Translations under genes and position numbers: made by a program | Shown here: positions 32,808 to 46,538 of the stretch, piece after piece | Position numbering within the stretch: the first letter of the stretch is position 1 | Layout of the letters: every line of letters starts with the position of its first letter | Source of the DNA: Tachypleus tridentatus | Lineage: Eukaryota; Arthropoda; Merostomata; Xiphosura; Limulidae | Reading direction: 5' to 3' | NCBI RefSeq assembly: GCF_004210375.1 | Contig: NC_134830.1 | Coordinates: forward strand, 42,661,094 to 42,725,093 | DNA: 64,000 nt | The notes under the pieces: generated by a model | The model's database searches: none | What the model was told of the DNA's origin: nothing | What the model saw: the letters and a program-made list of their open reading frames with translations, nothing else

Positions 32808-33087
32808 GTTTGTTTGTTTGATTTTTGAATTACACGCAAAGCTACTCGAGGGCTATCTGCGATAGCCGTCCCTAATTTAGCAGTGTAAGACTAGAGGGAA
32901 GGCAGCTAGTCATCACCACCCACCGCCAACTCTTGGGCTACTCTTTTACCAACGAACAGTGGGATTGACCGTCACATTACAACGCCTCCACAGTTGAAGG
33001 GCGAGCATGTTTGGTGTGACGGGGTTTCGAGCCCGTGATCCTTAGATTACGAGTTGAGTGCCTTACCCACTGGCCATACCAGGCCTT
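32808..33087 (-). mobile_element. SINE family A
   Basis: Complete copy ending CTGGCCATACCAGGCC, with a (GTTT)n run at its A-rich end. Confidence 0.94.
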
Positions 33088-34971
33088 TGGTGAAATATAA
33101 AAATAAAACATTCCTTCAACTGTGTTATATTTCACTGTTGAGTAGCATATGTATTTTACAGGCTTTGATAGAACATAAGTATCCCATTATTTGTATATTG
33201 TGTTACGTTATAACTAAGCCTTAAACGAAGGTATCCTATCGGTTAGTTCTTTATATAAAATATGTTTAGAAGTTGATTGTATTCACTTGGAAAATATAAT
33301 GAACAATAGATGGCGTTTTTCATGTAAAATTGCTTTTACCTTTCCTCATACGGGTTTTTATTAAATACGAAATATTTTTAGAAATTTATGGTCGCAAAAA
33401 GATAAAATTGATCTTATTTTCGATACGTTTATATATAAACATAAAAGGATATTGTCATGCCGGTACCCCGTGTGATTAATGTGTCAACAAGTCAATACGT
33501 GTCTGTATTTTTTAATACCGTCCTCTTCACAATCGTAAAGTTATAAGTCAAAATATATGTTGTCGTCGGCTTCACTTTTCTTAAGAAAACTAAAAACCCC
33601 ATGCGAAACATTTTAGCAATTACAGTATTTATTTCACTTTGAATTACAGTGGTAATCACATATTATCAGTACAATAAAACATAAGGTTCTGACTCTCCAA
33701 CATATCTTGATAAAGTATTTTTACCTCTGGATATATTTCAGAGTAACACTACAGTCATATGAAATAGAGAAGTATTTCTCTTCTTTGTAGAATATATCAA
33801 AGTAACAACATGACCAAAAATGTAGATTTAGTCAAAGATGATATAGTTGTTTGTGGAATTTATGAGTCAAAACATAATTTTATTTTTCGTCATAACAACA
33901 AGGGGAATGTCGTTGAGAAAGAACCGTGACAGCTTGTCTATTCATGGAATCTTTAGCTGTCATCGAGTTTGATGGATGTTGAGAAATTCCACTCTGATCA
34001 ATGAACCTAGACAGAAGAAAATGGAAGAAGAAAACCAGGAGTTTTATAATGGTGATAGTAGTGGATTGTAGTTTTATAATGGTGATAGTAGTGGATTGTA
34101 GTTTATGTGTGTGGTGATAAAACTACCCTATATTTACAAAATGTATTGAAAGAATATGTTACAGCAGTGTTAATAATACATTCTAAATTCTTCAACGCAC
34201 AAGCTATGAAGCAATTATTTTTTCTCTAATTACCAAATTTGTGTTATGTTGTCTTAGTGGAGAGTTGGGTCTGGACCTGATGATTGAACCATCATCTGAC
34301 TTCTCCATCAAGCTTCTTAGTTTGTGACGTTCGCAGTTTGAAGAAATATTGCTTTAAAAACGTTGTAGCGAATTAGACTCCTTTATTCTGACAGTAACCT
34401 TGGCCTGGCAGCTGTTCATCCTTTATAAGCCGCGTTTCTTTATGTCACGTTACCGAATGGTCATCTTTCAAAGGAAATCTGGTCCACAGGATACTAAAGA
34501 TACCTGTCATTAGGATTATTTCAACATTTTCAGAAGCGGTTGTTTCGCGCTATAAATTTATCAGTGACATTCTAGGTTTTAGGAAGCCAAAGGCAGATTT
34601 TCAGAATAATACTTACTCTAAATGGTCATGACATAAGTTTGGCTCCACGGTCATAGGCCATGCAATAATGCTTCGAAAAAGCTTTGTGAAGGGCAGCTGA
34701 ATACTCTAGATCCAAACATAAACTTTTTCAGGCTTAACTGAAGCCCTTTAACCATGATTTGATATCAAATACCACTCCCTTCCCATACCCATATATTCCC
34801 TTGTATAGCATAAATGTCCCTGATTGGAAAAATAAAATAATATAAGAGGAAGACTGACCAATGTAATGAGAGCGAAGAGGAATATAGGAAATTTAGAAAC
34901 TCATCTTAATTGGTCAGATTAGCTCCTGTTTGCGTAATCAGTTTATTCTTTCTCCCTTATCACTGTATTTG
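33088..34971. other. No gene seen
   Basis: Apart from the tandem duplication at 34040, this is plain AT-rich sequence with no supported exon. Confidence 0.55.
34040..34102. repeat. 31-33 bp tandem duplication
   Basis: GTTTTATAATGGTGATAGTA followed by GTGGATTGTA occurs twice back to back with no mismatch, so it is a recent slippage or duplication event. Confidence 0.85.
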
Positions 34972-35240
34972 TATTTTGAATTTCGCACAAAGCTACTCGA
35001 GGGCTATCTGTGCTAGCCGTCCCTAATTTAGTAATGTAAGACTAGAGGGAAGGCAGCTAGTCATCACCACCCACCGCCAACTCTTGGGCTACTCTTTTAC
35101 CAACGAATAGTGGGATTGACCTTCACATTATAACGTCTCCACGGGTGAAATGGCGAGCATGTTTGGCGCGACGGGGATGCGAACCCGCGACCCTCAGATT
35201 AGGAGTCGAATGCCTTAACACGCTTGGCCATGCCGGGCCC
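34972..35240 (-). mobile_element. SINE family A, well preserved
   Basis: Near-consensus copy ending CTTGGCCATGCCGGGCCC. Confidence 0.95.
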
Positions 35241-35447
35241 CATTATTACTCTAGTAATTCAGCAAGCTTCAGACTCGATGACCACAAAAGTGGGAAATAT
35301 TGGGTGAGTATTTGACGATGTTGGTACAAAAAATGAATTAAACACAAAATCCTATAACATATATATATGTATATAACGTGAGTGCTTTTGAAATGTTTCC
35401 GACTTACTTCCGATTGAGAAAGATCCACCTTTTAAACGCTTGTTGAT

Positions 35448-35566
35448 TTGTTTGGAATTAAACACAAAGCTACACAAAGGATTATCTGTGCTTTGACCAC
35501 TACAGGTACCGAAACTAATTTCTAGAGTTGTAAGTCCGCAGACATGCCGTTGTGCTACTGGGGGTT
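35448..35566 (-). mobile_element. SINE family B
   Basis: Reverse copy: GGAATTAAACACAAAGCTAC, GGTACCGAAAC, GTAAGTCCGCAGACATGCCG, ending in a GGGGG run. Confidence 0.87.
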
Positions 35567-38500
35567 CTGTTTAAAGTTAACTAAATCTCTTGAAACATTG
35601 CTACTAACTAAACATTATAAAAATCTTTGATCTCCATTTGAAATTATTTCAAAAAGTGTCAGCTAACATGGGAAATGGTTTCAGGCCTATTATCTGAGTC
35701 AGTCACAAGCAAGGAAAGATAAACAGCAATATATCTCTCACCCAACGTGACTGTCATGCCACTATCCGAACAAGGTCAACTTGATGATTTTAAAGGCTCG
35801 ACTGAAAAATTGATGAAAAATACAGTTCAGATTCTCTGTATTTGGCGGTAAAGTTCACGAACTTGCAACAATGAAATCAGGTGCTTGAAAAGTCGACGTA
35901 AGCTCAGCAGACAACTCAGTGTATTTTGCTCTAAAAATAACCAAACAAACTCTGTGTGTGCTTGTGAATGTATTATATCCTAATAAATAGTACCTAGTAA
36001 AGATAAAAAAAAAAAACATACTCTGTATAAAAGCACAGTTTTATCTGGCACTGACCCAGATGCTACAGACCACTCATTATAGCTAGTATTTCCGGTTTTT
36101 TTGTATAATACGTATGAGTTCATTCTCCGGCCAAAAAATAAATATACACACAAAAAACATGAAGTAGGGTTTGCTAGTAATATAATTTCTACGGCTGGCT
36201 GTGCTTCTTTAAAGTGCATCGCTACTTCCTAAAAAAAGATATTCGTGTTTTATTAAACTTGAAAACAGTGTCTTTAAAACAAGTGCTGAAGACCGGTATA
36301 TATATTTGTTTATATATAATTCACGCAAAATAAGTCAGTTGTGGTTCTGTGTTATATATTACATTGGCTTTCTAAAAACATAATCAGGTCTCGGTTGTTA
36401 TACACGCAATTTGAAAACTTTTGTGTAAACCAATGATGATGTCTTAATAAAGTTCAGTGTCGTATTAAAACAAATATTTTAAACCAGCTGTTTGCAGTCT
36501 CTCAGCACAGTCACCATAATACTTTGTTTAATAATATAAAAAGTCTCCTGAAGTCTTGGTTATTGGCTGTGATGTTTTTTTTGTAACGGTAGTACAAAAT
36601 TATTATGTTATGCGAAACGTTCGAGGGGAATACATAAAATTTTGTTTTACATTACTCACTCACCAAAGGTGAAGTTATAACAAAAATTACTAGCCTTTTA
36701 AATGATTTTAATCAACGTTTAATAGCCGATTAACAACTACATCAACATCATGCTAAACTAAATTATATTCGTAATTAACTTGAAAATATCTTTATCTAAA
36801 GCACCATTGTGAATTTAATACATATAAGTCAGTAAAACAATTTGCTCAGTATTTTTGAGAGGACAGAATGAACCAAATTTTGTTTTTATTTTAATTTCTT
36901 ATCATTCGTTTGTTTGAAATCTAGCATAAAGATACACAATGGTCTATCTGTGCTCCGGCCATTATGGGTATTGAAACACGATTTTCAGTGTTGTAAGGCC
37001 GCAGACTGTGCCACTAGGGGGCTAATTGCTTATCAATTTCAGTTTCTTGTAGCACTTCACAGATTTTTGTTATCTTTAAATGTATAATTTTCAAGTTTGT
37101 ATGTTTAATAAAACTGGACTAAATACGCTTCGGAAACTTCATATTTTTTATTTTAGTGAAATTACAAGTACAGCTCCAAGACTGGAAGTTATACGGATTT
37201 ATTTCATCTTCACCAGATTTACTTAGGCCTTTTCAGTCTTACTTTTTTATTAACGCGACACATATTTAGTTTAACTGTAATCATATTTATTTACGTCTCT
37301 TAAGTCGTACTAGACTATTAGCGCTACGTAGTTTAGTTCAGTTTTACACGTTACGTCTTTCACGAAGAAAACATCAGTAGTTTTATCTTTGTTTCTGTTA
37401 GGTTATTTTTATGCTATTCAATATAAAATATATAACATTTAAAAAAAATAACAAAATGCTTATAATAGTTTCGAACTACCTTTAGTTACTTAAACCTAAA
37501 ACGTGTTTTCAGTTATCTCCCAATTAAACACAACCGATAAAAAAAACATTTATAGTGAATGAAAATAATCTAAAAAATAAAAACAATAAAAGCGAAACCA
37601 ACGGATTTATTTACGAAACCAAAACTCATTAAAATTATCAGTATGTAATGAAATAAAGTATATTTATTATGTGACGTTCTAGAACAGGACATTAGTGATT
37701 CTCAAAACCCCGTTAAGGTCTTAAAATCTTCACATTTTAAATTTATTTTCGTATGATAATTTTAAAGCAAAAATAATTATATGACTATTTTTTAGGTTTT
37801 TTTTTGTATTTTAGTATAATAATGCTTAATGAAATTAAAATATACTGAAAATATGTTAAACTTTTCCATAACTTAAAGTCCAATCTCCTATCATGTTATC
37901 TAAAAGGGTATATGGGAAGTTTCATATTTAATTACGTAAGTACGTTGAACTATGAATGAACTGTGAGTTAAAAACTTAACTGAAAACAGCTATACCAGTT
38001 TTGAGATAAAAACAGTGACACTGTCGCTTCATGATAATTATGTAATATTTTGACACAAGTGGTCTTTGAAAAACTTGCGCATTTCATGATAAGTATTCTC
38101 ATCTGTTGATGTAACTTTTAGATATGTTTTTATTTTACTGGGGCATAAAAGTGTAACGACGTCTCTCAGCTGTATTTCTGTAATAAAATTAGTGGGATTT
38201 GAGTTTCAAATTCCTTTTAGTATAACAAAAATATCCTGATAAAACCAATGAATTGAAGACTGAGGTTTCGACATCCGATACTTTAGTGTGCTTTTACAAC
38301 CGACTTTCAACTATTGTGTTACAGACAAGCATGTTTCTCACTCTTAAAATAACGCGTAAACTTACGTTGTTAGGACTACAAACAAAAGCTTCAAATCCTA
38401 ATTAAGTACCATTTTTAATCGCTTTAATTGTGAATATTTCAACAAAAAATTGAGACTATTACGTTCATCATTATTTAAAATATTCATGTTTAATTTGTAA

Positions 38501-39139
38501 AAACAACAGGAAAACTTTGAATTACAATGAATGTCTCGTTCCATTATCACGCAATTCAATCAAGTGAGATGTTTTGTCCCGCAATCGAACGATTGTTTCT
38601 ATCTTTCCCAGTTATTGGCATCCTGCCAAAGGAAGTGACACTACGTGGCGCTGGAATAGAATGTGTTCTTCAAGTGGAAAGCTATTCTTCGTTATTTTTC
38701 ATTATTTTAGTGGCCTATTCGTTATGATGTACGCATGTATCATACGGGTGAAAGAATGGACAAGAACTTCGAATTAATGTTTCCTATTAATGTGCATGTA
38801 CACTACGTTTGGAAAATAACCTTTTCAGTGGATTCAAATCGAACGTTTGCCTGTGAAAAAATTACAGCCTAGCTTCTTTTCATCCGTCATTATCACAGTT
38901 GATGACGAACAGAATAAAGTAGAGTATGCTTCCAGTACTGGGGAAAAGAACGGGTTGATATCATCTTTATAAAAGTCCACTTACAATTCTAAGCTAGCGT
39001 TGTTTTTGTATCGATTTTGCGAAAAGAGCCTCACCACTTTTGTCAGAGATTTTATCGATAAATGTAAGAGGTAAGAAGAAGGATTTCTGTTTCTCACCAG
39101 CCGCCGTTCTAGATAGAAATTTGTGCTTTTAGAAATGAA
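35567..39139. other. No gene seen; one SINE-B
   Basis: Long AT-rich stretch. The interval 38527-38777 is slightly richer in GC and open in two plus frames for about 66 codons, but neither frame shows a motif or splice context. Confidence 0.5.
36908..37021 (-). mobile_element. SINE family B, diverged
   Basis: Reverse copy: ATACACAATGGTCTATCTGT, ATTATGGGTATTGAAACACG, ending TGTGCCACTAGGGGG. Confidence 0.8.
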
Positions 39140-39355
39140 TATAAATGTCCATAAATGTTTATAGCTTGTCAAGTAAGAGTGAAATGCAACAGTTTTGTAC
39201 TCGGTTACAGATTTCTATAAATGTTTGTAGCTTGTTTAGTAACAGTAAAATACAATTGTTTTGTACTCGGTTATAAATGCCCATAAATGTTTATAGGTTT
39301 TTAAGTAACAGTGAAATACAACAGTTTTTTTTTTACTCGGTTACAGTAGCAGTGA
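39140..39355. repeat. 66-bp tandem repeat, about three units
   Basis: The core ATAAATGTTTATAGCTTGTC, then AGTAACAGTGAAATACAACA, then TTTTGTACTCGGTTA recurs with starts at 39151, 39217 and 39283 (66-bp spacing). A short fourth fragment follows near 39335. Confidence 0.85.
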
Positions 39356-39475
39356 AATATAAACTAATATATATTTTATATTATAACATGAAAACATTTT
39401 TCTCATATTAATTGTTGTTACTATACTACTGAATAATAATAGTATTATTCGTAAGGTAATTTTCAAATTTATACT

Positions 39476-39588
39476 TGTTTGTTTTAGGGCAAAACCGCTT
39501 TGGGCTATCTGCTATGTCCACCTCGGAGAATCGAATTCCGGATTTTAGCGTTGTAAGTCGATAAAAGTACAGCAATCCCTCTAGGGGA
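39476..39588 (-). mobile_element. SINE family C
   Basis: Reverse copy: TTTGGGCTATCTGCTATGTC, GAATCGAATTCCGGATTTTA, GCGTTGTAAGTC. Confidence 0.85.
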
Positions 39589-39747
39589 CAAATTTATACT
39601 GTCAGAAGTAATTTGTATTTTCACATAATCATACTTTGCGTGACCCTGCCGACTCTTCGCGCACTATATTTTGTGCATCAATGATTCACAGTAACAGGTG
39701 CTTATGCACTCTATCGATTTATGAAGTATACTGAAACACACGCACGC

Positions 39748-39772
39748 ATATATATATATATATATATATATA
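39748..39772. repeat. (TA)n microsatellite
   Basis: About 12 TA units after CACGCACGCA. Confidence 0.95.
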
Positions 39773-41179
39773 CAATAGAAAACCAAGTTGTGAATATCAG
39801 CTTCAGAATCACTGTCTACCTAACTCAGTCTTCTTAACACCGAGATTTTCTGCTTAACGTTAAGAGTAAATACTCAGTTTGCCCTTATAATACATCTGTA
39901 ATAGAACCTTATTATAAAAAGTGACGTTTGTATGTTACATTTCTTGTTTATTGAATGTTTTCTGTACGATACCTTTTAAACCGTGATATTAACGATCTTT
40001 GACCCGCGACATTAATTATCTGTAATGCCCTAAACCTGGATTAAACTCGTCATACTTGGCTGCATATTTCATATCGTCGGTGGCCACCTGGTGGACTTGC
40101 TGTTGAGAATACTTGGCTAAACACTCTAGGAGGTGACATGATTTTTTTTTCATAAATAATAAATGATAAAAATACTTTTGTAACAGGCACCATAAGATCC
40201 ATTTTATAGGCACTAAAACTTGATGATGTTAATATTCAAGGTCAAAACCAACTTAAGGTCAGTGTGGAAATCATGGGAAAGAAGTAGTAAAATGACAAGT
40301 ACGTTGTTCACAATAAGCGTATAGAAACTCTTGGGCCATTCGTGGAAGGAACAACTGATAATGTACAATTGCCGATTGTCTTTGCGAATGATTTATATCT
40401 TGTAAACACATATCTACATATATACATATTAGATGCATAGGTTAGTAAATTGGGCTTGCCATAAAACTAGTTCTTAAAGATAACATAAAACCCCTTACAC
40501 CAAAAATGATTAATTGATCGACTTATCTCCAGTTAGATACAATTGTTTACCGGTGAATGAAACTTTGGAATTTTTTTATATAACGTAATTGAAGTTTTAT
40601 GACCTTATAGACTCGGGTGTTGCCATAAGATTTTCAACGTCATACGTTTATGTGTATCAGCTACATATGTAGATTGGATACAAATAACCTTTGTCATATA
40701 AAACCAAAAGCTAATTTAGGAGACTGCTTGTAAATCTTACACCCTCTATAATCTGCTATTATGTACAAACATGGTTGGTTCGTGAGGATTTTTAAATGTG
40801 GAAATGTGACATTTTATATCAACCACTTTATTACGACCATAAACTAAGGCTTAAAACAAAATATTTTCAAATTCTAGCGGCAGTGTTACCCAACTCATCT
40901 CTCTATCACTAAACTGTATAACTGTGATACATTTAATATTTTGGGTAAATAAGGGAAAGAATATTGTTTTGATTACATCAGTACAGAATCGAGGATAGCG
41001 TGCGTGACAAAATATAACTCGGTAATTAAGGTACATTAATTGTAGATGCACGTAACCAACGACCTCGCATCACGTTATTATATTAACATAAATATCTGAT
41101 CGTCAGCTGAGATAAACACTTCACACTAGTCTTGCTTTCATTCTTCAGTTAAAAGGTTGAATGAAATAACATTTGCCCC

Positions 41180-41458
41180 AGGTGTATGATTTCATGTAAA
41201 AATTGCTCAACATCAACCCACGACGACATCCCTACACATACACACAAGTAACACTTCCTCCACATGTATTGTTTCCATGTAAAAGTTGATCAGCATCAAT
41301 CCATGACAACACCCCAATTACACACACTTCTTAACACTTCCACCACATGTGTTATCTTTATGCTAAAAATGCTCAAGATCAACCCCCCACACAAAACAGT
41401 TCCTTCACATGTGTTATCTCAATGTGAAAAATGATCAACATCCCCCCACACACACACA
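41180..41458. repeat. Degenerate C-rich tandem repeat
   Basis: Four irregular units (60-82 bp) share (T/A)TG(A/C)TCAACATCAACCC, a C-plus-CA-rich stretch and TTCCTCCACATGTGTTATCT. The array ends in a (CA)n run. The plus strand is notably C-rich and G-poor here. Confidence 0.7.
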
Positions 41459-42004
41459 GATTTAATCCTGAACTGAAACTAGGAGATTTTCTATCAGACT
41501 TGAAATAATTACCAAGTGTGTTTTTTTTTTGTTTATAGTTGTACATTTTACATGTACATGCATGGTATTAGAATAAAACTTAAATAACTAAGCGTTACAA
41601 TAAAAACAAACAAATAGACAGATAGGGACTGATACTGTCTATAATGTACTACATACACGTATATGATATTTATACCGATATATTATACCGTAATCGCAAA
41701 ACCCTTTATCTGAGTACTAGAAACACCAAATTTATGCCAGTCGAAGTTCCACTGTTTCCTGTCATGTATGATTTTTGGTAAATTGGAGATTGAAGGGAAG
41801 ACAAAAAGAACATTTCAATATTTTAACATGCTATTCAATGTGAGAAAACATTCTTAAATGAAATGGCTGAGGCACTAGCCCGAAATAATCGATATTACTT
41901 ATTCCGATTGTTGAAGAACCAAGATCAGGTAAAATGATGGAGATTATATATTATATCTGCATATTTCAAACCAATGTTTCAGTTTCAGTCTTTCTTACGA
42001 TTTT

Positions 42005-42279
42005 GGCCCGGGATGGTCAGGTGAGTTAAGGTATTCGACTCGTAATCTGAGGGTCGCGGGTTCGAATCCTGGTCGTACCAAACATGCTTCCCCTTTCAGC
42101 CGTGGAGGGGTTATGATGTGACAGTCAATCCCACTATTTGTTGGTAAAAGAGTAGCCCAAGAGCTCGCGGTGGATGGTGATGACTAGTTGCTTTCTCTTT
42201 AGTCTTACTCTGCTAAATTAGGGACGGCTAGCGCAGATAGCCCTCAGCTTTGCGCGAAATTCAAAACAAGCAAACAAAC
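42005..42279 (+). mobile_element. SINE family A
   Basis: Complete head-first copy (GCCCGGGATGGTCAGGTGAG, GGTCGCGGGTTCGAATCC) with a small deletion in the tail. Confidence 0.94.
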
Positions 42280-42468
42280 CTGTCATTAAGGCTGCCTTTT
42301 GGCTTTGGGTTTAGTTGATGATAAAATTCCTATATAGACTTAATCTTTTGCATAGCAGTCGATAAATGGAAGTGAACAACTATATAGTTCAATAAATTAT
42401 TTATATGTTTGTCCATTGTATTAAACTATGTGCGAAGTTATGAAATGCTGCACATCCTAACTCCAGCC

Positions 42469-42470
<2 letters not shown>

Positions 42471-42492
<22 letters not shown>
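42471..42492. repeat. (GT)n microsatellite
   Basis: About 11 GT units. Confidence 0.95.
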
Positions 42493-42499
<7 letters not shown>

Positions 42500-42675
42500 A
42501 TATATATTCCGATGGAGGTCAAAGGCTAAATTTCTACCCAGATGTTAATTTTTGTAGCAGAGTACAGTCACGTTCTTCCTGATGTAGTCGAGTTGTGTGT
42601 GTATGTGCGAGAGACAACTCTATGACATTTTTTATCCAAGTTTTTGATTGGTCAGTTACAGAAAGAAAGTCAATG

Positions 42676-42915
42676 GTTTTATTTGTTTTGAGTTTCTCGC
42701 AAAGCTACGCAAGGGCAATCTGCACTAGCTGTCCCCAGTCATCACAATCCACCACCAACTCCTTGGCTACTCTTTTACCAATGAATAATGGGGTTGACCG
42801 TCACATATGACGCCTACACGGGTGAAAGGGCGAGCATGTTTGGTGTGACGGGAATTCGAACCCGCGACTCTCGGATTACTAGTCGAGTGCCTTAACCACC
42901 TGGCCATGCCGAGCG
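42676..42915 (-). mobile_element. SINE family A with internal deletion
   Basis: About 35 bases around CAGTGTAAGACTAGAGGGAA are missing (CTAGCTGTCCCCAGTCATCA). Confidence 0.92.
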
Positions 42916-43489
42916 AAAGTCAATGGTGAAAACGGTTTTGGCATTTTCGAAGTTATTCGTACCTTTCTTGATAGAGTTAAAACTTACCTGTATGTTATGA
43001 TTTAATTTAATATTTACTGACAGTATGTTCTAATACGACAGCTTATTTACCTGTATGGTTTATTTTAATCCATCTCTAATTTAAGTACAATTTACTATTT
43101 TATTTTAATTAAATATCATAAAACAATAATCTTTACGACAGAACTGTCGCCAGTTCTTCAAAAAATGCAAAGTTTATTTCTGTTAAGTTTACTTATATCT
43201 TGTAAATAGCGCTTTAACAAATAACACGTCTGTCGTATACCAATCGGCCTGAAGATTTTGAGGCGACATTGGGTGTAGCATTTATAGTATGGTTAACTTA
43301 TTATTATGTACCCTATTTTACTTTTACCCAGATGTTTTTATTAATAATTTTCCTTCCTTTCCGCCTACAACAAATCGCTACATCTGTCCTCTTACACACT
43401 TGTCCCCATTGTCTCCTATCACTGTGACAATGTAGTAACTGAGTATTACTTTTGTATTTGTTGTCCCTCTCTGCTTACTCTACAATTTG

Positions 43490-43560
43490 CAGGGTTCTGT
43501 CCCTATGGTGAACACAGCGTAGACAGCCCATTGTGGAGCTTTGAACTTAACCAAACAAAC
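43490..43560 (+). mobile_element. SINE family B, 5' truncated
   Basis: Box B remnant and tail (GGTGAACACAGCGTAGACAG, CCCATTGTGGAGCTTTGAAC). Confidence 0.7.
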
Positions 43561-44637
43561 TTAAACGTATCCTTGGAATGTGTCTAATTTAAAAGGCACC
43601 ATTGTTCAGTGTTCTATTTTATCGTATGTCTAACTCAAGTGGCATTACAGCCTACCATTTCACGATACGTTTTCACCAAGACAAGTGTCTCTATAATATA
43701 GTGTTTTACTACATGTTGTGGCTTAATAAAGTGAAACACTATTCTACTCATTCGCCACTCATTCCAGCTAAACTAGAAAAAGCACTTTCGATAAATAATA
43801 TAATTTTCATTTAAACAAAGAAGAAAAGATTCCCTTTTACTAACATAGAAAGTTAACTAATACACCCAGTTCTGTAAATATTAAGTGTTTGTAGCAAAAA
43901 TGTATTACAAATATTTGTCCCTCTCTACAGCATGGATGGGTACTCTATGACCTATCGGACTACTTTTTCCTCATTGATAGCAGTAACAGCGAAGAGTGCG
44001 AGAGATGGACATTCAATTTATATAGATGATGAAAGTCGTGTTTAATGTTTAGTCACATTAGAAAAACAAAAGTGCAAACCACGAACTATTTGATATCTTT
44101 ACATCAAACCCCATATTATAAGTTCTTAAACTTACCACTGCCCTATACGGGCAGATACTAATATACTAGTAGCAGCCAGTTAAAGGATCGATAGATTTCT
44201 TCAAGTTTTCCTGTCATATATTTTAATGTTTACAGGTTGCCATAAAAATAGTTGAATGCTTGTCGAAAAAACGCATAGTTAATTTCTGTCAGAACTTTTG
44301 TTGGTTTTGTTGCGCAGTTCCTGTACGTTGTTATGATTTACATCGATTGTATCAAAGCCAGAAAGGCCTAAAAGACTGTTTGTGGTCAAGACACACAGAA
44401 TAAGTTCAGGATCTCTCAACCTATTCATTCCTCGCGCTTTTCTAGTGATGCGCCACCTGTGTTATATATTGCTCCTGTTAAAAGACAAATTGTACCGTAA
44501 TCAACAGATTAATATTACTAACAAATTTCTACTAGTACAGTGGTTAAGAACAAAACAGAAAAGGCTTAAGTTATCGTGCATATGGCTTTTTTTTTTCTTT
44601 ATAAATCTGTATATTTGTTTCAGAATTTTTCCCAAAG

Positions 44638-44912
44638 CTTGTTTGTTTTTGAACTTCGCTCAAAGCTACTCGAGGGCTATCTGTGCTAGTCGTTCCTAAT
44701 TTAGCAGCGTAAGACTAGAGGGAAGGCAGCTAGTCATCACCACCCACCGCCAACTCTTGGGGTACTCTTTTAACAACGAATAGTGGGATTGACCGTCACA
44801 TTATAACGCCCCCACGGCTTAAAGGGCGAGCATGTTTGGTGTGTCAGGGATTCGAACCCGCGATCTTCAAATTACAATTCGAATGCCTTAACCCATCTGG
44901 CCATGCTGGGCT
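44638..44912 (-). mobile_element. SINE family A
   Basis: Complete copy ending ATCTGGCCATGCTGGGC. Confidence 0.94.
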
Positions 44913-44916
44913 TTTC

Positions 44917-45015
44917 CCAAAGCCACACATGAGTTTTCTGCGCATTACGGTCCATAAAGTGGTAGACTCGAGGGAAGACAGCTAGCCAGTTAACAACAAC
45001 CACTGTCAGCTATTG
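44917..45015 (-). mobile_element. SINE family A fragment
   Basis: Diverged tail and body piece (CCACACATGAGTTTTCTGCG, GACAGCTAGCCAGTTAACAA) next to the complete copy. Confidence 0.5.
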
Positions 45016-45892
45016 TCATACTTCTGGGATTTGCCTGTTCCAAAGTGCTTAGCAAGCTTTAGTGGCAATAAGTCGCGAACCATGAATCACCTAATTCACA
45101 GCCAGGCCATGTTGGCCACTTATTCACGCCTTGTTCATTTTATGCATCAACATTTATCACTGTTTAAAAGTCTGAAATTTAGGTTTTGGGGCTACTTTAT
45201 CTGCTGGCCAACTTTATGTAATATAACCAATAGCATTAGTTTGTTTTAAATTGAGTATGTTTATAATGATCTTATGACATGATTTAAAATATATCTCATT
45301 ACTATATATTTTACTTTACTGAGTGAAATCATACGACAAATAACAAAATAAAACGAACAAAAAATGTATCGATACAGTCGGTTAGGCTACGAATGGAATG
45401 GCAGGTGTGATAGCTTTACATATAAGTTATTTGTGAACTTACTACATTAGGTATTTGGATTATTACTAATAATACTCCACTGCAAGGACGTTTGAATTAA
45501 TTCTTACGTGCATCGAAACTCGTCGTATTTAATAACCGTTTAAAGTCTTTGAAATATTGTTAATATACATTAACTTCCAATCAGAGCAAGCACAACCTAC
45601 TCTGATTAAATATAACAATCAACTCGTTAAAAAATTACAGTTAATTAAGTACTGTGTTTACATTTATTTTTGGTACTTGTGTATAGCCAAGTGTCTTTGG
45701 AGGAAAGATGATTTATAAACTGATTTAATTTTAACATAAAAAAAATGTGCAGCCAAATGCATCAGTGTGGTAACTTTTTCCCTAATGGAAAATATTATTT
45801 TAACCACTTTAGATGTTAAATGTTTTGCTATATCTATCTGAATTATCTTAGTTGTAAGGGTTTATCTTTGTCTGAACCTGCGATCGAGCCAA

Positions 45893-46135
45893 GTACAAAA
45901 AATCGTTACCATGGAAACAGTTTGTAAGAATCCCTATCGACATCTTCGGAACGTCTAGGACAGCAGCACATTAACCAGAGTTCAATGAAGGCCAGTGACC
46001 TTGAAGCAGGCGAGTCATACGCGGAGAACGTGATGCACCAATATAATGGCGTGTGCATTGGTCGGCTCGTTATAAACATACACGCACTGTAACACGAGAT
46101 GTATCAGCACACGTTACAGAAACGTAACTTTTGAG
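45893..46135 (+). promoter_or_regulatory. Promoter-like patch: X-box, CCAAT boxes, TATA
   Basis: A patch of higher GC content contains GTTACCATGGAAAC at 45905-45918, close to the palindromic RFX-type X-box. About 120-150 bp on are CCAAT in ACCAATATAATGG and its inverse ATTGG in CATTGGTCGG. A TATA-like TTATAAAC and an initiator-like CACTGT follow at about 46070-46090. Orientation would be plus, but I find no coding exon downstream. May be a distal first exon, an old repeat promoter, or chance. Confidence 0.25.
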
Positions 46136-46517
46136 TAGAACATTTGAAGTTAAAATAAAAAATCCAGATAAATATCCGTTGAGAGATATGCTGATATTTC
46201 ATAACCAACGTATTTTTGGTCTTATGATTTTTTTTTTTGTTTATTGGATTTAACGAGCGACCTCCGCCAGATTAGTGGTCATTAGGAAATATTACAGATG
46301 TTTCTATAAAATAATTAATTTGTATCAAATTTTTATTTTAAACATATTTTCTAATTAATTACCCTTTTTTATCTCTTAATAAGCCAAACGTACTTCCTGA
46401 ATAAAATAACGCCACCTTTATATATTTATCCTGCTAGCCAATGCTTCCAACTTTTACCGCAGCGTTTCTCAGTACAACGTTGAGAGTTTGAGTATTGATT
46501 AAAATGCGTGTTTTCAA

Positions 46518-46538
46518 ATATATATATATATATATATT
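46518..46538. repeat. (TA)n microsatellite
   Basis: About 10 TA units. Confidence 0.95.

Larger units (their letters stand above)
39589..42004. other. No gene seen; microsatellite and degenerate tandem repeat
   Basis: Contains the (TA)n at 39748 and the C-rich tandem at 41180. The rest is AT-rich with no coding signal. Confidence 0.5.

Noticed and set aside
44382..44699. 105-codon plus-strand open frame
   Set aside because: Ends inside a SINE family A copy; the remainder has no motif or splice context.
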